This document shows positions 24,832 to 36,310 of a stretch of 64,000 nt of DNA, piece after piece (the first letter of the stretch is position 1; each line of letters begins with the position of its first letter). Source of the stretch: Linum tenue (lineage: Eukaryota > Streptophyta > Magnoliopsida > Malpighiales > Linaceae). The translations under genes and the position numbers were made by a program. The stretch lies in NCBI GenBank assembly GCA_946122785.1, contig CAMGYJ010000010.1, positions 44,599,134 to 44,663,133 of the forward strand, in the 5' to 3' direction. The notes below the pieces were generated by a model. The model did no database searches. It was not told the DNA's origin and saw nothing but the letters and a program-made list of their open reading frames with translations.

Positions 24832-25035
24832 GTTTTTTTTTTTTACAAAAGATAATCATATATTGATACTCAAGAATAGATCATTACACCACCTGCCTTA
24901 ACCAGACTACAAAATCAAAAGAACGACTCGCTATCGGGTACAAAGAAAGGGTCTTTCTAACCACCAAATGGGCTACCCTATTACTACGCCGACCAATGAA
25001 CCGAACACTAAACCCAACATTCTCAGCCATGCATT
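24832..25035 (-). mobile_element. LINE 3' end, inverted copy of the 19529 family
   Basis: Starting with a T-run (the poly(A) tail on the other strand), the reverse complement matches the end of the 19529-20208 LINE: first the 3' UTR GTATCAATATATGATTATC, then the last RNase H codons around GTAATAGGGTAGCCCATTT. Only about 200 bases of the element are left. CATTCTCAGC is duplicated at its far end. Confidence 0.82.
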
Positions 25036-25990
25036 CTCAGCATGGGGTTGAACTGGAATGTTTTTTTTTTTTTTTTGGATCATGATCGGGACTTAGATAG
25101 ACTCATTTGGATCCGACCCAAATGGATTGACTCAAGCCAAATCCAAAACTATTAAGAGTTATATTAGTCTATTTGAATCAAACTCAATATCATTATAAAT
25201 CTTAATTGTCAAGCCAAATCCAAAACTATTAACAGTGTATATCAGTTTATTTGGGTCAAACTCAATACCAATATAAATATAAATCATAACAATTAAGTGT
25301 AATTACCAAATGAGTCCATTGATTGTATTCCTAATAATATATAAGTGTTTTCCTTTAAAAAAATCAAACATATGGTATCTTTTTGAATGTACCGTAGCAA
25401 AAGGAGCCATGATAAAAGCATCAACCCTTTAGTTTATTTATTCTTTTTTGTCTGTTTTAAGTTTTAACTTATTCATTTCTGGCCAGCCCAAGTGCCCAAT
25501 CTGCTAATAAAATTGCTGTACCATTGCTGTCCTTCAATGCCCCGATGCCGTGGCTATGAAAAAAATGGAGGGCTCCAGAGAACTACCACTTTCCTTAAGG
25601 ACTATTGGGCATTGGCGCAGTCAATGTGACGGTTCAATTTGATGTCCAAAACAACAACAATTTGTAATGTCAAAAAAGTTTAGAGAGTCACTTTCTTTTG
25701 CTTTTGAATCAATGGTGAAATGCATTCATGTACATGAATGGCATTGTCAACGAAGGTCAAAAACCACGAGGCAGGCAAAATGCTAAGTACCCGACGCAAA
25801 CAAATTCCTCAGCCATCACTTAGAAAATGACATCTCTTCCCAACCCACAAAAGAAAATGATGAGGACATCACTTCTATCCTAAACTTGAGTCTTACCACC
25901 TCCACAGCAAGTATAATCACGAAACTAACGGTACAGATCGTCTAGTAGTTGAAAATTAACGACAACGTAACAAAAATCGAAATATGTAAC
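25036..25990. other. Intergenic with a short direct duplication
   Basis: AAGCCAAATCCAAAACTATTAA and its downstream 45 bases occur twice, near 25133 and 25213. Nothing else is assignable. Confidence 0.55.
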
Positions 25991-25997
25991 ATATATG

Positions 25998-26400
25998 GAG
26001 AGTTCTACGGTACTCAGGATGAAATCAGGGGTACCGCATACTCTGAGTAAGAAAACGCTATCCAGAACTTGAATTGACTTATCTTTCGGACATATACTAT
26101 ACTCTTACCCTTAAAGATCAAAATCTAGGTTTTAATTCTCTAAATCTTATACCCCAAGATCAATTTAATTAGAAACAATAATCGACGGTTATGATTCATC
26201 CAAATATAGGCCAAAAAATTAATCCACCATCTTAGGATTTATAGTTTATGATTTTGATAATTAGGACCTAGGGTTCACTCATTAAGGGTTAGGGTATAGT
26301 ATCATGCCCAAAAATCCTGTTAATTCGAGATCTAGATAGCGTTTTCATACTCAAGGTATACGGTACCCCGGATTTCACCCGGGGTGCCCTAGAAGGCACC
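25998..26400. mobile_element. MITE with about 60-base inverted ends
   Basis: The left arm (GAAATCAGGGGTACCG ... AAAACGCTATC) is the imperfect inverse of the right arm (GATAGCGTTTTCATACTC ... CGGTACCCC). CATATAT flanks both ends (25991-25997 and 26401-26407). The longer terminal repeats and a 7-base or longer duplication would fit a Mutator-like MITE, but the superfamily is not settled. It is 403 bases long. Confidence 0.75.
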
Positions 26401-26407
26401 CATATAT

Positions 26408-28300
26408 ATAACAAGTAAAGAGAAGAACTTTCTAACCACCAAACGGACAATCCGATTCTCTTAGTCAGCTTGTAAGAGGGTTGTTTCCATGACCCACCTT
26501 GGCTCGGGATTAGTTCACCAAAAATAACAATATTTGTACACAATTTATAATACTCAAACCCAACACCTCATGTTCAATAGTTTTACATGTCTACCAACAT
26601 ATTGTAAAAAAGATTTGTGGCACACATTAACCTTGCGTAATATGTAAATAACTCTAAATTTTACATAAAACTGTGTCTCTAGTTATCTATTTTGAGTTTA
26701 CTAATTCTTCATTTAGTATCGAATTCTTCATCCTCAAACGAAAATAAGTTGATCATTCAAATTTTAATAAAATTTATATTATAAATTTTGGATCATAATC
26801 ACTAGTGAATTACTACAAACAATATAGTTGATCTTCCTTGATGATCCTGATACATTTTGAGAAAGGAACATTGCATAATTTATAGGTTATTGTGACAGAT
26901 TTGTTCCAACAAAAATACTTGTATGCATAAAAAACTCAGGTTTGACGAGACAACTGCATTAAAAAGGGACAAAAAAAATTAACAATATAAGACAGTAAAA
27001 AATACATAGATTTACGTGGTTCACTAACACGGCGTGTGTTAGTTAATTTATGGACAGGAGATACTAGTTTCACTATACTTATAGAGATACAGGTTACATT
27101 GGAATGAGAAAATCTATATAGCACATTCTCCCTATAGTTTAACCCTAATCCAATATGTAAAGTACAAAGGTCTTCCTGCAACACATCAATTTATTTTCTT
27201 CATCAAAAAAAAAAAATATATGTAAAGTACAAAGGTTACAAATTAGACACAAAACTAATAATCATGTCAAAGGCTTTTCCTTTCTACGTCCAAATACACG
27301 GAAGGTAAAAATCGGTAAGATCCGACTAATCTCTATTATTAGTCATAGTTGGACATCTGTGATTGTAGGAAAGATCCTCGAATCAAAGGAAGATCAAGAG
27401 AAGAACAGTATGAAGGAAGGTAATATAAAATATAAATAGAAGTAAGTATCAAGGAAAAAGAACTAAATGTGACAAAGCAATTCTATGCAAAACAAGATCA
27501 AACACTCTGTGATTAGCTATAGGTGTGAGAAATGATAGGTGATCATTCTCTGTATAGCTTAAGTTATTGTGAACTAATGTAGTTTCTCTTTTTAGCGTGA
27601 ACTCTTACGAGGAAGGAGAGAAAATGTTATATTGTTCTATTCTTGTCCCGTGTTTGAACTCCAGCCAAACGAACCAACTTGGAGTTAGATTGGAATAAGG
27701 TCAAATCAAAACCTAAACACTATAGGTAAGCCACCTTTGAGCCACGCGAGACGTAAACAATAGGTTGAACTCGATTAACAAAAACATCTTGTATGTGTTC
27801 TATCTCTTTACATTACCTTACTTTATGGTGTGAATGAGTTGATACAGGTTCTCTAATCTCTACGAGATAGCCAAACAGCAAGTCCATGAAAAGCCCAAGA
27901 CCCCAGATCCAATCAGTAACCCCCTCGCATTTTTTTCATTAGATCTTTATTACTAGATATATCTATGTGGTTGTGTTCTATAAATCCGACTTCCAATCAA
28001 CGATAGATAATCCGACCAACAGTTGTATTAACGTATTACTCGATAAGCATTCACAATAGATTTTCTATCATACCCTACCTACTAAAAGAAATTTGCTACA
28101 CAACGCAACCTTATAGAATCCCACTTAGCGTTCTAATATCGAGTATAGCAGCCAAATAACCAAAATCTTAACCCATACCATCCAATTTTCAATACAAGAG
28201 CTCCACCCTCCCTACATTTGCAGTTATAATATTATCAATCATCACCTCATTAGAAAAATCATATACTACACTACCACTCTTCCCCTTCCATTTTCCCTCC
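26408..28300. other. Intergenic; contains a diverged LTR-like tract
   Basis: About 27000-27150 shares ATTTACGTGGTTCACTAACA and GTGTGTTAGT, and the same downstream order of words, with the solo LTRs at 30211 and 52297, so it is probably an older member of that family. No clear ends. No gene recognised elsewhere. Confidence 0.55.
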
Positions 28301-28316
28301 CTTTTCCTGATCCGCC

Positions 28317-28324
28317 TATAAATA
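28317..28324 (+). promoter_or_regulatory. TATA box of the multi-domain CEP gene
   Basis: TATAAATA lies 126 bases upstream of the ATG, after a C/T-rich tract, with the same spacing as in the other CEP genes of this window. Confidence 0.72.
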
Positions 28325-28442
28325 CCACCTCCCATTTCAATTCAAACTCTTCAAACCATTCCCATCAAATCAAACTTGCCTCTGCAACTTACCCACAAAA
28401 ACAATCCTTCTCCTCTCTCAAATCACACTCTGATCAGCCACC

Positions 28443-29324
28443 ATGGGCAAAACCTTGTTGTACCAATTCTCCATTCTTCTCACACTCCTCGCCTTCCACT
28501 CAATCCTGCTCACCACAGAATGCAGGCAGCTCCGGTCCATCACAAACCCACCTCCGGCCGCAACACTTTCCGATCACGAAGAAGGATCGAAGGAAGACTT
28601 CCGACCCACCGCCCCCGGCGTCAGCCCCGGCGTCGGACACCCCAATTCGAATGACAGCTCGCCCAGCACCGGAGCAAAAGAACAGAGCACCAAATCCGAC
28701 GAGGGCGTCGTCGTCGGGCATCCTGAAACCGGAACTAGCAATGCACCGGGTGAATCGGACAATTCGGGCGGGAAGGACGATTTCCGGCCGACGGCGCCAG
28801 GGTACAGCCCCGGGGTCGGACATTCGGTCGGGTTGCAGAACAGAGGAGGCGATGAAAAAACAGGGGAGGTGATTATAGCGGCAGAGAGCTACAACAACGA
28901 CGATTTCAGGCCGACCGCTCCTGGGTTCAGCCCGGGAGTCGGGCATGCCGAGCTGACCGACGACAGCGTCGACGCTTTCAGGCCTACGAAGCCCGGGCAG
29001 AGCCCCGGAGTCGGCCATGCGTCGGAGCTCGAAAACAGGGGTGTGAAAAACAGAGGATCCTCTGTTTCGGGAGAAACAGAGGATTTTAAACCGACGCAGC
29101 CTGGACACAGTCCCGGAGTTGGACATGCCGCCGTGTTTACGAGCAGCAAAAGGAATGGCAGGAAACGAGAACCGACTCAACCTGGGCACAGCCCTGGAGT
29201 CGGGCATGTCGCCGCCATGAATGATGATGGAGAAAGTAGTACTACTGCTCCTCCTTCACAGCAGAAGAACGATTTCAGGCCTACTCAGCCTGGACACAGC
29301 CCTGGGATCGGGCACAAGAACTAG
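28443..29324 (+). CDS. CEP: CEP precursor with seven CEP units (293 aa)
   Basis: This is a polyprotein-like CEP precursor. A secretory leader spans residues about 4-27. Seven CEP units follow at residues 52-66, 113-127, 154-168, 178-192, 214-228, 241-255 and 277-291, each ending SPGVGH or SPGIGH. They are separated by acidic, Ser/Asn/Gly-rich linkers of 9-46 residues. Units 1-3 have Ala at position 6 and Val/Tyr/Phe at position 9, unit 4 has Lys and Gln, and units 5-7 have Gln and His. Unit 6 has lost the DFR start (it reads KRE) and follows a KR...RKR basic stretch. Two residues follow the last unit. The start ATG has a strong GCCACCATGG context; there is no intron. Cleavage would give up to six canonical peptides; whether all are released is not known from sequence. 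Confidence 0.96.
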   Translation: MGKTLLYQFSILLTLLAFHSILLTTECRQLRSITNPPPAATLSDHEEGSKEDFRPTAPGVSPGVGHPNSNDSSPSTGAKEQSTKSDEGVVVGHPETGTSNAPGESDNSGGKDDFRPTAPGYSPGVGHSVGLQNRGGDEKTGEVIIAAESYNNDDFRPTAPGFSPGVGHAELTDDSVDAFRPTKPGQSPGVGHASELENRGVKNRGSSVSGETEDFKPTQPGHSPGVGHAAVFTSSKRNGRKREPTQPGHSPGVGHVAAMNDDGESSTTAPPSQQKNDFRPTQPGHSPGIGHKN

Positions 29325-30205
29325 GGGGAAAGAAGTATATGATCATAGAAAATTAGACATTGATGATCAAACTATGCACATTTGGATGATTATTAGTTAT
29401 TATTGATTATTGATTCTCTATTGTAGTATGGTAGTGTTTGAGGTAAAAAGGGGGGAGATATAGCTAATCCCTAATTAGTGTATTATATGTATGTTTATTA
29501 AATTTTTAGTGTTCATTTTCTCTATTAGAAAACCAAAATTTGTACTTGCTCCTTGAGTAAAATTATAAAAAAAGATGTATTGGCATTTTGCACCAAGTTG
29601 TGTATTTTCTTTCTTATCTCTTTCACTTGTAAAAAATAGCATATATGATACAGTAATTGTATTACAAAAAATAACAATTGAGTGGTGTTGATACACCCCT
29701 TTTCAGTATTTTGACCATCCTATAGTTTAATGGGTTCCTTCCACTCTTATTAAAAAAAACCATTGTATGCCCTAAATAGAAATTAGAAAGCAACTTTGTA
29801 TACAGATTTTTCTACTCTAGCCTAGAGGATTTTAGCTTTTGGGTTTGTTTATTGGGAAATCAAGCTTGGTTGTCCTAATGAATTGGGCCAAAATGTTGGC
29901 TAGATTAGCAAAGCAGTAATAGCAATTTCTTTATTGAAGGGGGTAAATAGTAATATTTACATGCTGTTAGTGTTATTACTAGGTAAAAAATATCGTCTAA
30001 ATTTTTGTTTGCAATTACAGAAGCGGGTGATCAATAATTTGAGTTATCTGAAGTGGTATCTAACTAATGTTTGAATTTGTAAAGTTGTGTGAAGAGATTG
30101 AATACATATTAGATGATTTGATTTTTGACATGATATGATATGAAAATTTTTTATGTCTGAGATCTAGTTTATATTAAAAAAAATTATAATTATACTTAAA
30201 TATTG
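29325..30205. other. Intergenic, no gene recognised
   Basis: This is the 3' flank of the multi-domain CEP gene. AT-rich, with no structure I can assign. Confidence 0.55.
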
Positions 30206-30210
30206 GAACT

Positions 30211-30550
30211 TGTTATAAACGCGCTGCTATGGATCGAGAAATCGCCGGAATCGAGAAAGAATATGAAAGCGAGAATCGAAAACACGACACACGATTTACG
30301 TGGTTCACTAACACGATGTGTGTTAGCTACGTCCACGGGCGAGAGAGAGCCGATTTCACTATATCAAGGAGATTACAGATTACAGAGAAGTATGAGAAGT
30401 ATTTATAATACTTCTCCATGTGGGTCTAAACCTAATCCAATCTGCCAAAGGAAACGGTTACAGACCAGGCCCAGAACCCGAACCCAAATAACATTGATAA
30501 TCCGATTACCAGTCATAGCGGCTGATAATCCGATTCAAGTCATATCAACA
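30211..30550 (+). mobile_element. Solo LTR, 340 bases, GAACT target duplication
   Basis: The ends TGTT and AACA bound a sequence with ATTTACGTGGTTCACTAACA, TATTTATAATAC as a likely TATA and the end AAGTCATATCAACA. GAACT precedes (30206-30210) and follows (30551-30555) it exactly. A relative lies at 52297-52687. No internal retroelement genes adjoin, so this is a solo LTR left by recombination. Orientation is inferred from the TATA-like motif. Confidence 0.88.
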
Positions 30551-30555
30551 GAACT

Positions 30556-32445
30556 CTTCACATCAGTGGTTTATTTTCAAATAATAGATTAACTCTTTTT
30601 TATATGCATTGTACACAAAAGACATGTGAATTTTTCTTTTTGATTTATGATGACATGTAAAACTCATTATTTCACAATAGAATGATTTTTAGTTTTTACT
30701 ACGGTCCAAAACCTGTGGTACATTGTTGACGCGTCTTAAAAATAATAAAATATATTGTATGAGATTTGTTGTACATAATCACAAAAAATTAAAAACATAA
30801 ATCACCCTTATAAGAAAATAAAAAATAAATTTGGGGTCTGCTTTAATAAACTTGTGGTCTGGTTGAATGAATTTGTGATATGCGTTATGAGGACTTTGTT
30901 ATACTTCAGGAAACTTTCTTGTGTGCTTTAAGAAACTTGTGGTATGTTTTATAATTTCTGGTATGCTATATAATTTTTCTAGCATGCATTATGAATTTTG
31001 CGGTGTGGTGAGGTTCTGATATGATTTATAAGCCTTTTGGTATGCTTCTACGATATATGTGGTGTATTTTGTTGTGTTTATAGCTAGGATTGAAAAATCG
31101 TAACGTACCGGCGGTTCAATCAGAAAAACCTTCTAACAGAGATTAAATCTGTAGGCAGTATTTAGCTGGTATGAAATGGTTGAACCATTGTTAAGCCACG
31201 GTTTCATCATAAAATATCCTACTGCTGGCTTTTCTGGTATGATTTTACAATCCTTGGTTTCTATGTTGTGTTTTGTGGTCTCCCAATTAATGCAAAAAGA
31301 CACACGTGTTTCCCCCATTTTTAATAATGACAGACACTAGCATTCCTTTATAAATACGCATTTTTCGAAAAAGTAATCAATATCAAATTTTCATATTGGT
31401 TGGAGGAGTGAATCAGTGTGTAATCTGTAAAGAAATCATTTCAAGTTACTAGGAAATAGAGGAGAAATGGTATCAAAGGAGTGATGAATCATTTATCATT
31501 GCATACAAAATACAACAACATAGCAGTGGCAGCCTTGCAGAGAAAGGAAACAAATCCAGTTGGATTGATTCTCAGGCTTGGAAGAGATCGTGTAGGGCTC
31601 AAGGATAAAAGCCCAACGGGCTACCTCCCGACCCAAACCAGTTAAAAAGTTCACCAAAGTCCAAAGCCATAGAAAGTGAAAATTCTCCAGAAATAGTGAG
31701 AACTACTTGTGCAGTTTGCACTAAGAAAAAAAAAGTGAAAACTACCTGTGCAGTTTGCACTAAGAAAAGCTTCGAAGAAATGCTCACCGACCCAGTGGCA
31801 AGCACATACATAGCATGCAACTAGGGAAGCTTACACTGACAGCAAGAGACAGCCTAAAATTTTTGCACTAAAAAAGCATTAACAATCCTTGAAAAGTTTC
31901 TTATTTCCATAATCTTAAACACCTGGGGAAGACAGAATTAAGAAGACTTCCCAACTTTTGAAAAGCAGTTAGCATGCACATATACCCTATGAAACATGTA
32001 CACATTCATAGTAGCTAGCATAACTAGTGACAGTCATTAAAGGCAGTACGTAGCTGCTTAAACATTGCTTAATCACACTATTAAGAAAACCCTATAAATA
32101 AATCACACTACAAAAAAAAAAAAAAAAAAAAAAGATCCCTTCCCCGCCTGACCATTCTCCCATGTGAAATTCCATCTCATGCAAGTGCAGGTGCAACCGC
32201 GCGCTGCTGCTAAAAACACATGTATATTCTTAGTAGAGACAGCCCCAGCTTGACTCAGGTTGGCAGCCGCAATATTTCTGCCAGGCAAAAGTGTTGTGCG
32301 ATTCACTCTGGAACCACAATGTCTTGTACTACTACTACTAGTCTACTACATAATATGATTCCTACCTAGATTTGGAGATTCCCGCCACAAACATAATGAA
32401 TAGTATTAATCATAGCCCGTGTGTTGGGACAAATTTGACGAGCTA
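30556..32445. other. Intergenic, no gene recognised
   Basis: Contains a possible MITE (31086-31254), a 39-base tandem duplication carrying GTGCAGTTTGCACTAAGAAA (near 31701 and 31740) and a 20-plus A-run near 32112. Short frames show no domain. Confidence 0.55.
31086..31254. mobile_element. Possible MITE with AGGATTG ends
   Basis: AGGATTGAAAAATCGTAACG at the left is the imperfect inverse of the right end (inverted: AGGATTGTAAAATCATACC). About 170 bases. No target duplication was recognised. Confidence 0.5.
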
Positions 32446-32451
32446 TAATAA

Positions 32452-32540
32452 GTGCAAGTTGTGAAAATAATAAGATCAAGCCTAACTAATTAACACCACC
32501 CATGTGCAAGTTGTGAAAATAATAAGATCAAGCCTAACTA
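32452..32540. repeat. Direct repeat of 37 bases
   Basis: GTGCAAGTTGTGAAAATAAT and the following 17 bases occur at 32452-32488 and 32504-32540; a third start, GTGCAAGTTGT, follows at 32542. Confidence 0.85.
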
Positions 32541-32550
32541 AGTGCAAGTT

Positions 32551-32741
32551 GTCAACGCGCCATGTCACTGCCAAGTCAGCATAAAATATTTAAAATAATT
32601 CACAATTTCCACACATTCCCTAATTTTAAATTATTATAAATTAAAAAAAAATCATCTAATACCTTAGTTAAACCAAAAATAAAAAACGAAAAAAATTAAA
32701 TATTTATCAGATCTTCTGACGTGGCAGTGACGTGGCGCGTT
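32551..32741. repeat. Inverted repeat, MULE/MITE-like arms
   Basis: CAACGCGCCATGTCACTGCC near 32552 is mirrored by GGCAGTGACGTGGCGCGTTG ending near 32741. The GTTGACCGTTAGTCAACG context resembles the subterminal GTTGACCGTTA words of the Mutator-like elements in this window. The outer ends were not found. Confidence 0.6.
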
Positions 32742-34095
32742 GACCGTTAGTCAACGCGTTTGACCGTCCAAATTAACGGTCAAACATTGGGTTTGGCCAA
32801 ATTGTTTATTTTGGTGTATAGTTCGGGCTAAGATGTTATAGATCGAAAAGATTGGCCAGGATGTTTATTTTGGTCAAAGTTCAGGCCATACGAAAATATT
32901 AACCCTAGATCTTATATCATTTATTAATACGACTCCCTCAAATGAAAACCAATTCATATGAGTTGGAAGTTTGCACGGATTTGGATACCACGTACTTAAC
33001 AAATCCGAGGGGGGGGGGAAATTTGAACACAAGAACTAATCAGTTGGGTCCCACAAAAACTGGACTTGTTGATAGATTGTCAATTATGAATCTCGTACCA
33101 TTAACTAATACGCCTCTCTCAAACAAAAGTCCATTCATATGAGTTTGAGGTCTCGACAAGTCCGAATATCATATATGTGCTTAACAAAAGATGAGGATTG
33201 TCCGAATTCGAATACAAGAACTCAGTTGATCCCATAATAACTCGAGTTGTTAATTAAGAGTGGTTCAATTATGAATATTATAGAGGAGCTCAGGTTTTTG
33301 GTGGGTAGTGGGGTGGGTGGTTATAATGAAGCCCAATGAGCACAAAGTTGAAAGCTTTTTAAGTGAATATGAATCGCCATATTTGTTGAAGCCATTGGAA
33401 AGGGCAAAGCTGCTCCATTCTTTGCCTGTACTAAAATGAAGCTTTTGTATGCGCTGTATGTCGTCTCCTACCTTTTGTTGTTTTTTGGGCAGTTAGTGGG
33501 CGCACAATGTAGGCCGAGAGAATCTGGAGCCAATTCCCTCCGCCACCCACTTTGGCGGGATCATGATTATAAATGTATATTCTTTTGGGACAAAGAAATC
33601 AGAGAAAGGGCTTAATGTGTGCCCAAAGTACCTCACGTGTCGAAGGGCAGTACAAATTTTCTTTAAGGACAGTTGATCAAACGAAGGTAGTGGGAGAGTT
33701 GATAATATTCTACTCGCTATTTGTGATATCGAGTTAATTACGGCACGAACTCGAGAGGTTTCTGATGAAGACTTTCGAAATGAAAGATTTGGCCGGGTGA
33801 CGCCTCTCTTTTTGTATTTGGGTATTGAGATGCTGAGAGATCGCTCTTGAGGCATATTCAATAGGAGGTCAACATACGTTGGTCGATTAGCTCAGTCATC
33901 AAGTCGACCGCGATGTACCAAGTGTGTTCAAGTTAAAGAGACGCAGTCAATCGTCTCCATCATCAGGTTGTTCAGAGAGAGTCAGTCGTCTCCAATCAAC
34001 CTTGTCCGAGATGTTATTCATCTCGAGTTTTGTGGTTCAAGCTACCATGCTTGTTCTTCACATTTACTTCTTCAAGCTCGACATTCTTGTCGTTC
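32742..34095. other. Intergenic, no gene recognised
   Basis: Two imperfect copies of CAAATGAAAACCAATTCATATGAG-like sequence followed by a GGGTCCCA/GATCCCA block occur near 32940 and 33120. The 33493-33861 minus-strand frame has no recognisable domain. The last few hundred bases probably belong to the copia element whose LTR follows. Confidence 0.5.
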
Positions 34096-34421
34096 ATGTC
34101 TTCGCTTGAGGGGGAGTGTTGCGGTTACTTAAACCGTGTTAGTATTGGGCCTTGTTGGGCCTTGTCCGAGTTGTAGTAGGTACGGATATGTGGCCGTACT
34201 CGACTCTTTTCATTAGGGTTTTAACCCTAGTGTATCTCTATTTAAGCTTAGCTACGAGGATGTCGTAAGCAAGCCGTCACAATGTAGTCCCTAATAAAAT
34301 ATCAGTCGTGAGCTCGTTCCGAGCTCACCGTGGATTAGTCTCGATCAATCAATCGATCGAGGATACCACGTAAAATCTCGTGTTCGTGTGTTGTTCCAAT
34401 TCCGCATCATCAAATTCTACA
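34096..34421 (+). mobile_element. 3' end of a Ty1/copia-type element: polypurine tract and LTR
   Basis: The purine run GAGGGGGAG ends at 34116 and is followed at once by TGTTGCGGTTACTT, the start of an LTR that ends ATTCTACA at 34421 (about 305 bases, TG...CA). A CTATTTAAGC TATA-like motif lies inside. A polypurine tract directly before TGTTG is typical of plant copia elements. The 5' part of the element is not recognisable here. Confidence 0.7.
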
Positions 34422-34469
34422 TATTCGAATTATCGCAAAATAATAACTATATCGATAGTGTTTTGAGAA

Positions 34470-34741
34470 GATTCAACCTAAAGTAGTGTAACCCACTAAA
34501 TACATCAGTAGTCAAGGGGAAGACGAGTTTAGTCTCGGACAATGCCTGATCACCAATCATTTAAAAAGAGCATAAATGTAGAACATACCTTACTTATCAG
34601 CAACACAGTAGAGAGTCTAATATATGTTCGAGTTTGTACTCGTCCTGATATAGTCTCCATAGTGGGAGTGCTGGATAGATACTCAAAACATCCATACATG
34701 CATTATCGGAAGGCAATCATTTGTAACGCGTTCTTTTAAAG
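34470..34741 (+). pseudogene. Ty1/copia pol fragment after the RT core
   Basis: The plus-strand translation, partly in the frame starting 34542, carries VESLIYVRVCTRPDI, VGVLDRYSKHP and MHYRKAI. This matches the copia segment between the RT core and RNase H (usually written GSLMYA..CTRPDI..). It lies downstream of an LTR, so it belongs to a different or rearranged element. Confidence 0.72.
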
Positions 34742-36310
34742 AGAGCAAGAGAATACATGCTAACTTATATTAGCAATTAGTAGCTCAAATTTGAACACTG
34801 AGACCACTGGCTAAAAACTTTTAACACGGTATTTTCACCATATAAACAATCAATTGGTTCAACTTGGAGTAGGTAGAAAATGAAAGTTGTAATATCAATC
34901 GTATTATATATCACCACTGTTATAAAAAAAAATTATATGATATCTTCCCCTCCACTACTATGTGCCTTTTTCGGGTCGTGTATTATATGTAATCAACATT
35001 TGTTTTTTCATCTCTTTTTAAATAAAAAAAACACTAACCATAATTACAAAAAAAAAAAAAAAAATTTCGTCTTCCTTAAAATTATAATAATAGAAATGTC
35101 CTCTGTACGATCCTTCCTCAAATTCTTTAACTCCAACTTTCCTGTACCTATGGAATAAAAAGAAATACTAAGATAATTAAAAAGAATACCAAGCCAACAG
35201 AATGAAGAATCTCTCAGCTTCCTTCCATGTGGGACACTAACTAAAATGCAAGTGACCTTTCAGCTACAGTTGAGGGCAGATTATCATCACTAATTATTAA
35301 TTAAGCTAATTAATTAATTATGAATCGACAAGATAACTACAGTGGCTATAGCTTTTGCCTTTGACCGAACTGCAAGTAGTGCTTTTTTAACCATTAATAA
35401 AAACACTTCAAGTTGGTTGGAAAAAAAACAATTGAACCCTTCATGTTAAAAAGGAAAAAGGCACATTCCCTTCGAATCTCAAGTTAGTTAATAAGTTTTA
35501 TCATAAACACTAATAATTAAAAAGAACTTAAAGTCACAGTTAACTCTAGTGCTACCTTTACATGCATACATGCCTCTCTACCTTTGACCAAAATACCTAA
35601 CATATATATAGCAATATCACAGTAATGTTTTTAACTCTATGGTGTTGGACTCGAGAATTAATAGAATTCGCCCTTGTGTGGTACAATCGGATTGCTAATA
35701 AGTCCTCGTGTTCGTGCCCTGGTAGTTACGTTGCTCCATCTTCTCGACCTTGACAATTTGCGGGTTTAGATAGAGATGATGGTCACATTCACATATCTAA
35801 GAAGAAATCTTGATATTTATTTTGAAGGTATCTATCGATCTGTCATTGCTCGTGCAGAATCAATACTATGGCACATACTGTGTGATGTCCGCTAATAAAT
35901 GTCATCGTACTTACATCGGTACGAGTACGACCTTGTGAGTTGTGTCACTCAAAGGACAAAATCAATCTTTTTTTCTATATTCCTGACTACGGTCCAAGGC
36001 CAAGTGAAATGTTGCATGTTCCAGGCTATACTTCACTTACTTATTAATTTATTATTATCATATTATTATATGTAAATTTATAGTTCCACTAATTAATTAC
36101 CTACAATGCAAGGAATCTTCCTTCAAGTTGGGAACTTTAATTGAACTTCATATGTTAATTGGTTCATGTACTTTCCACAGCTGGAGAGGGAGGGAGAGAG
36201 TAGTTGAGGTTGCTAGGGCATCACATGCATGCAGGCTAGCTTCTATACACTGTACAGCCACCACCCTAAAGCTAGCTAGCTACATGCACACAGCTCCAGC
36301 CTCCAAGCCA
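34742..36310. other. Intergenic, no gene recognised
   Basis: AT-rich with an A-run near 35048. No domain-bearing frame was seen. Confidence 0.55.

Noticed and set aside
28500..29207. Long minus-strand open frame (235 codons) across the multi-CEP gene
   Set aside because: It is the antisense shadow of a GC-rich repetitive coding region; the plus-strand CEP units explain the sequence fully.
33493..33861. 122-codon minus-strand open frame
   Set aside because: No recognisable domain; lies in sequence probably belonging to the copia element that ends at 34421.
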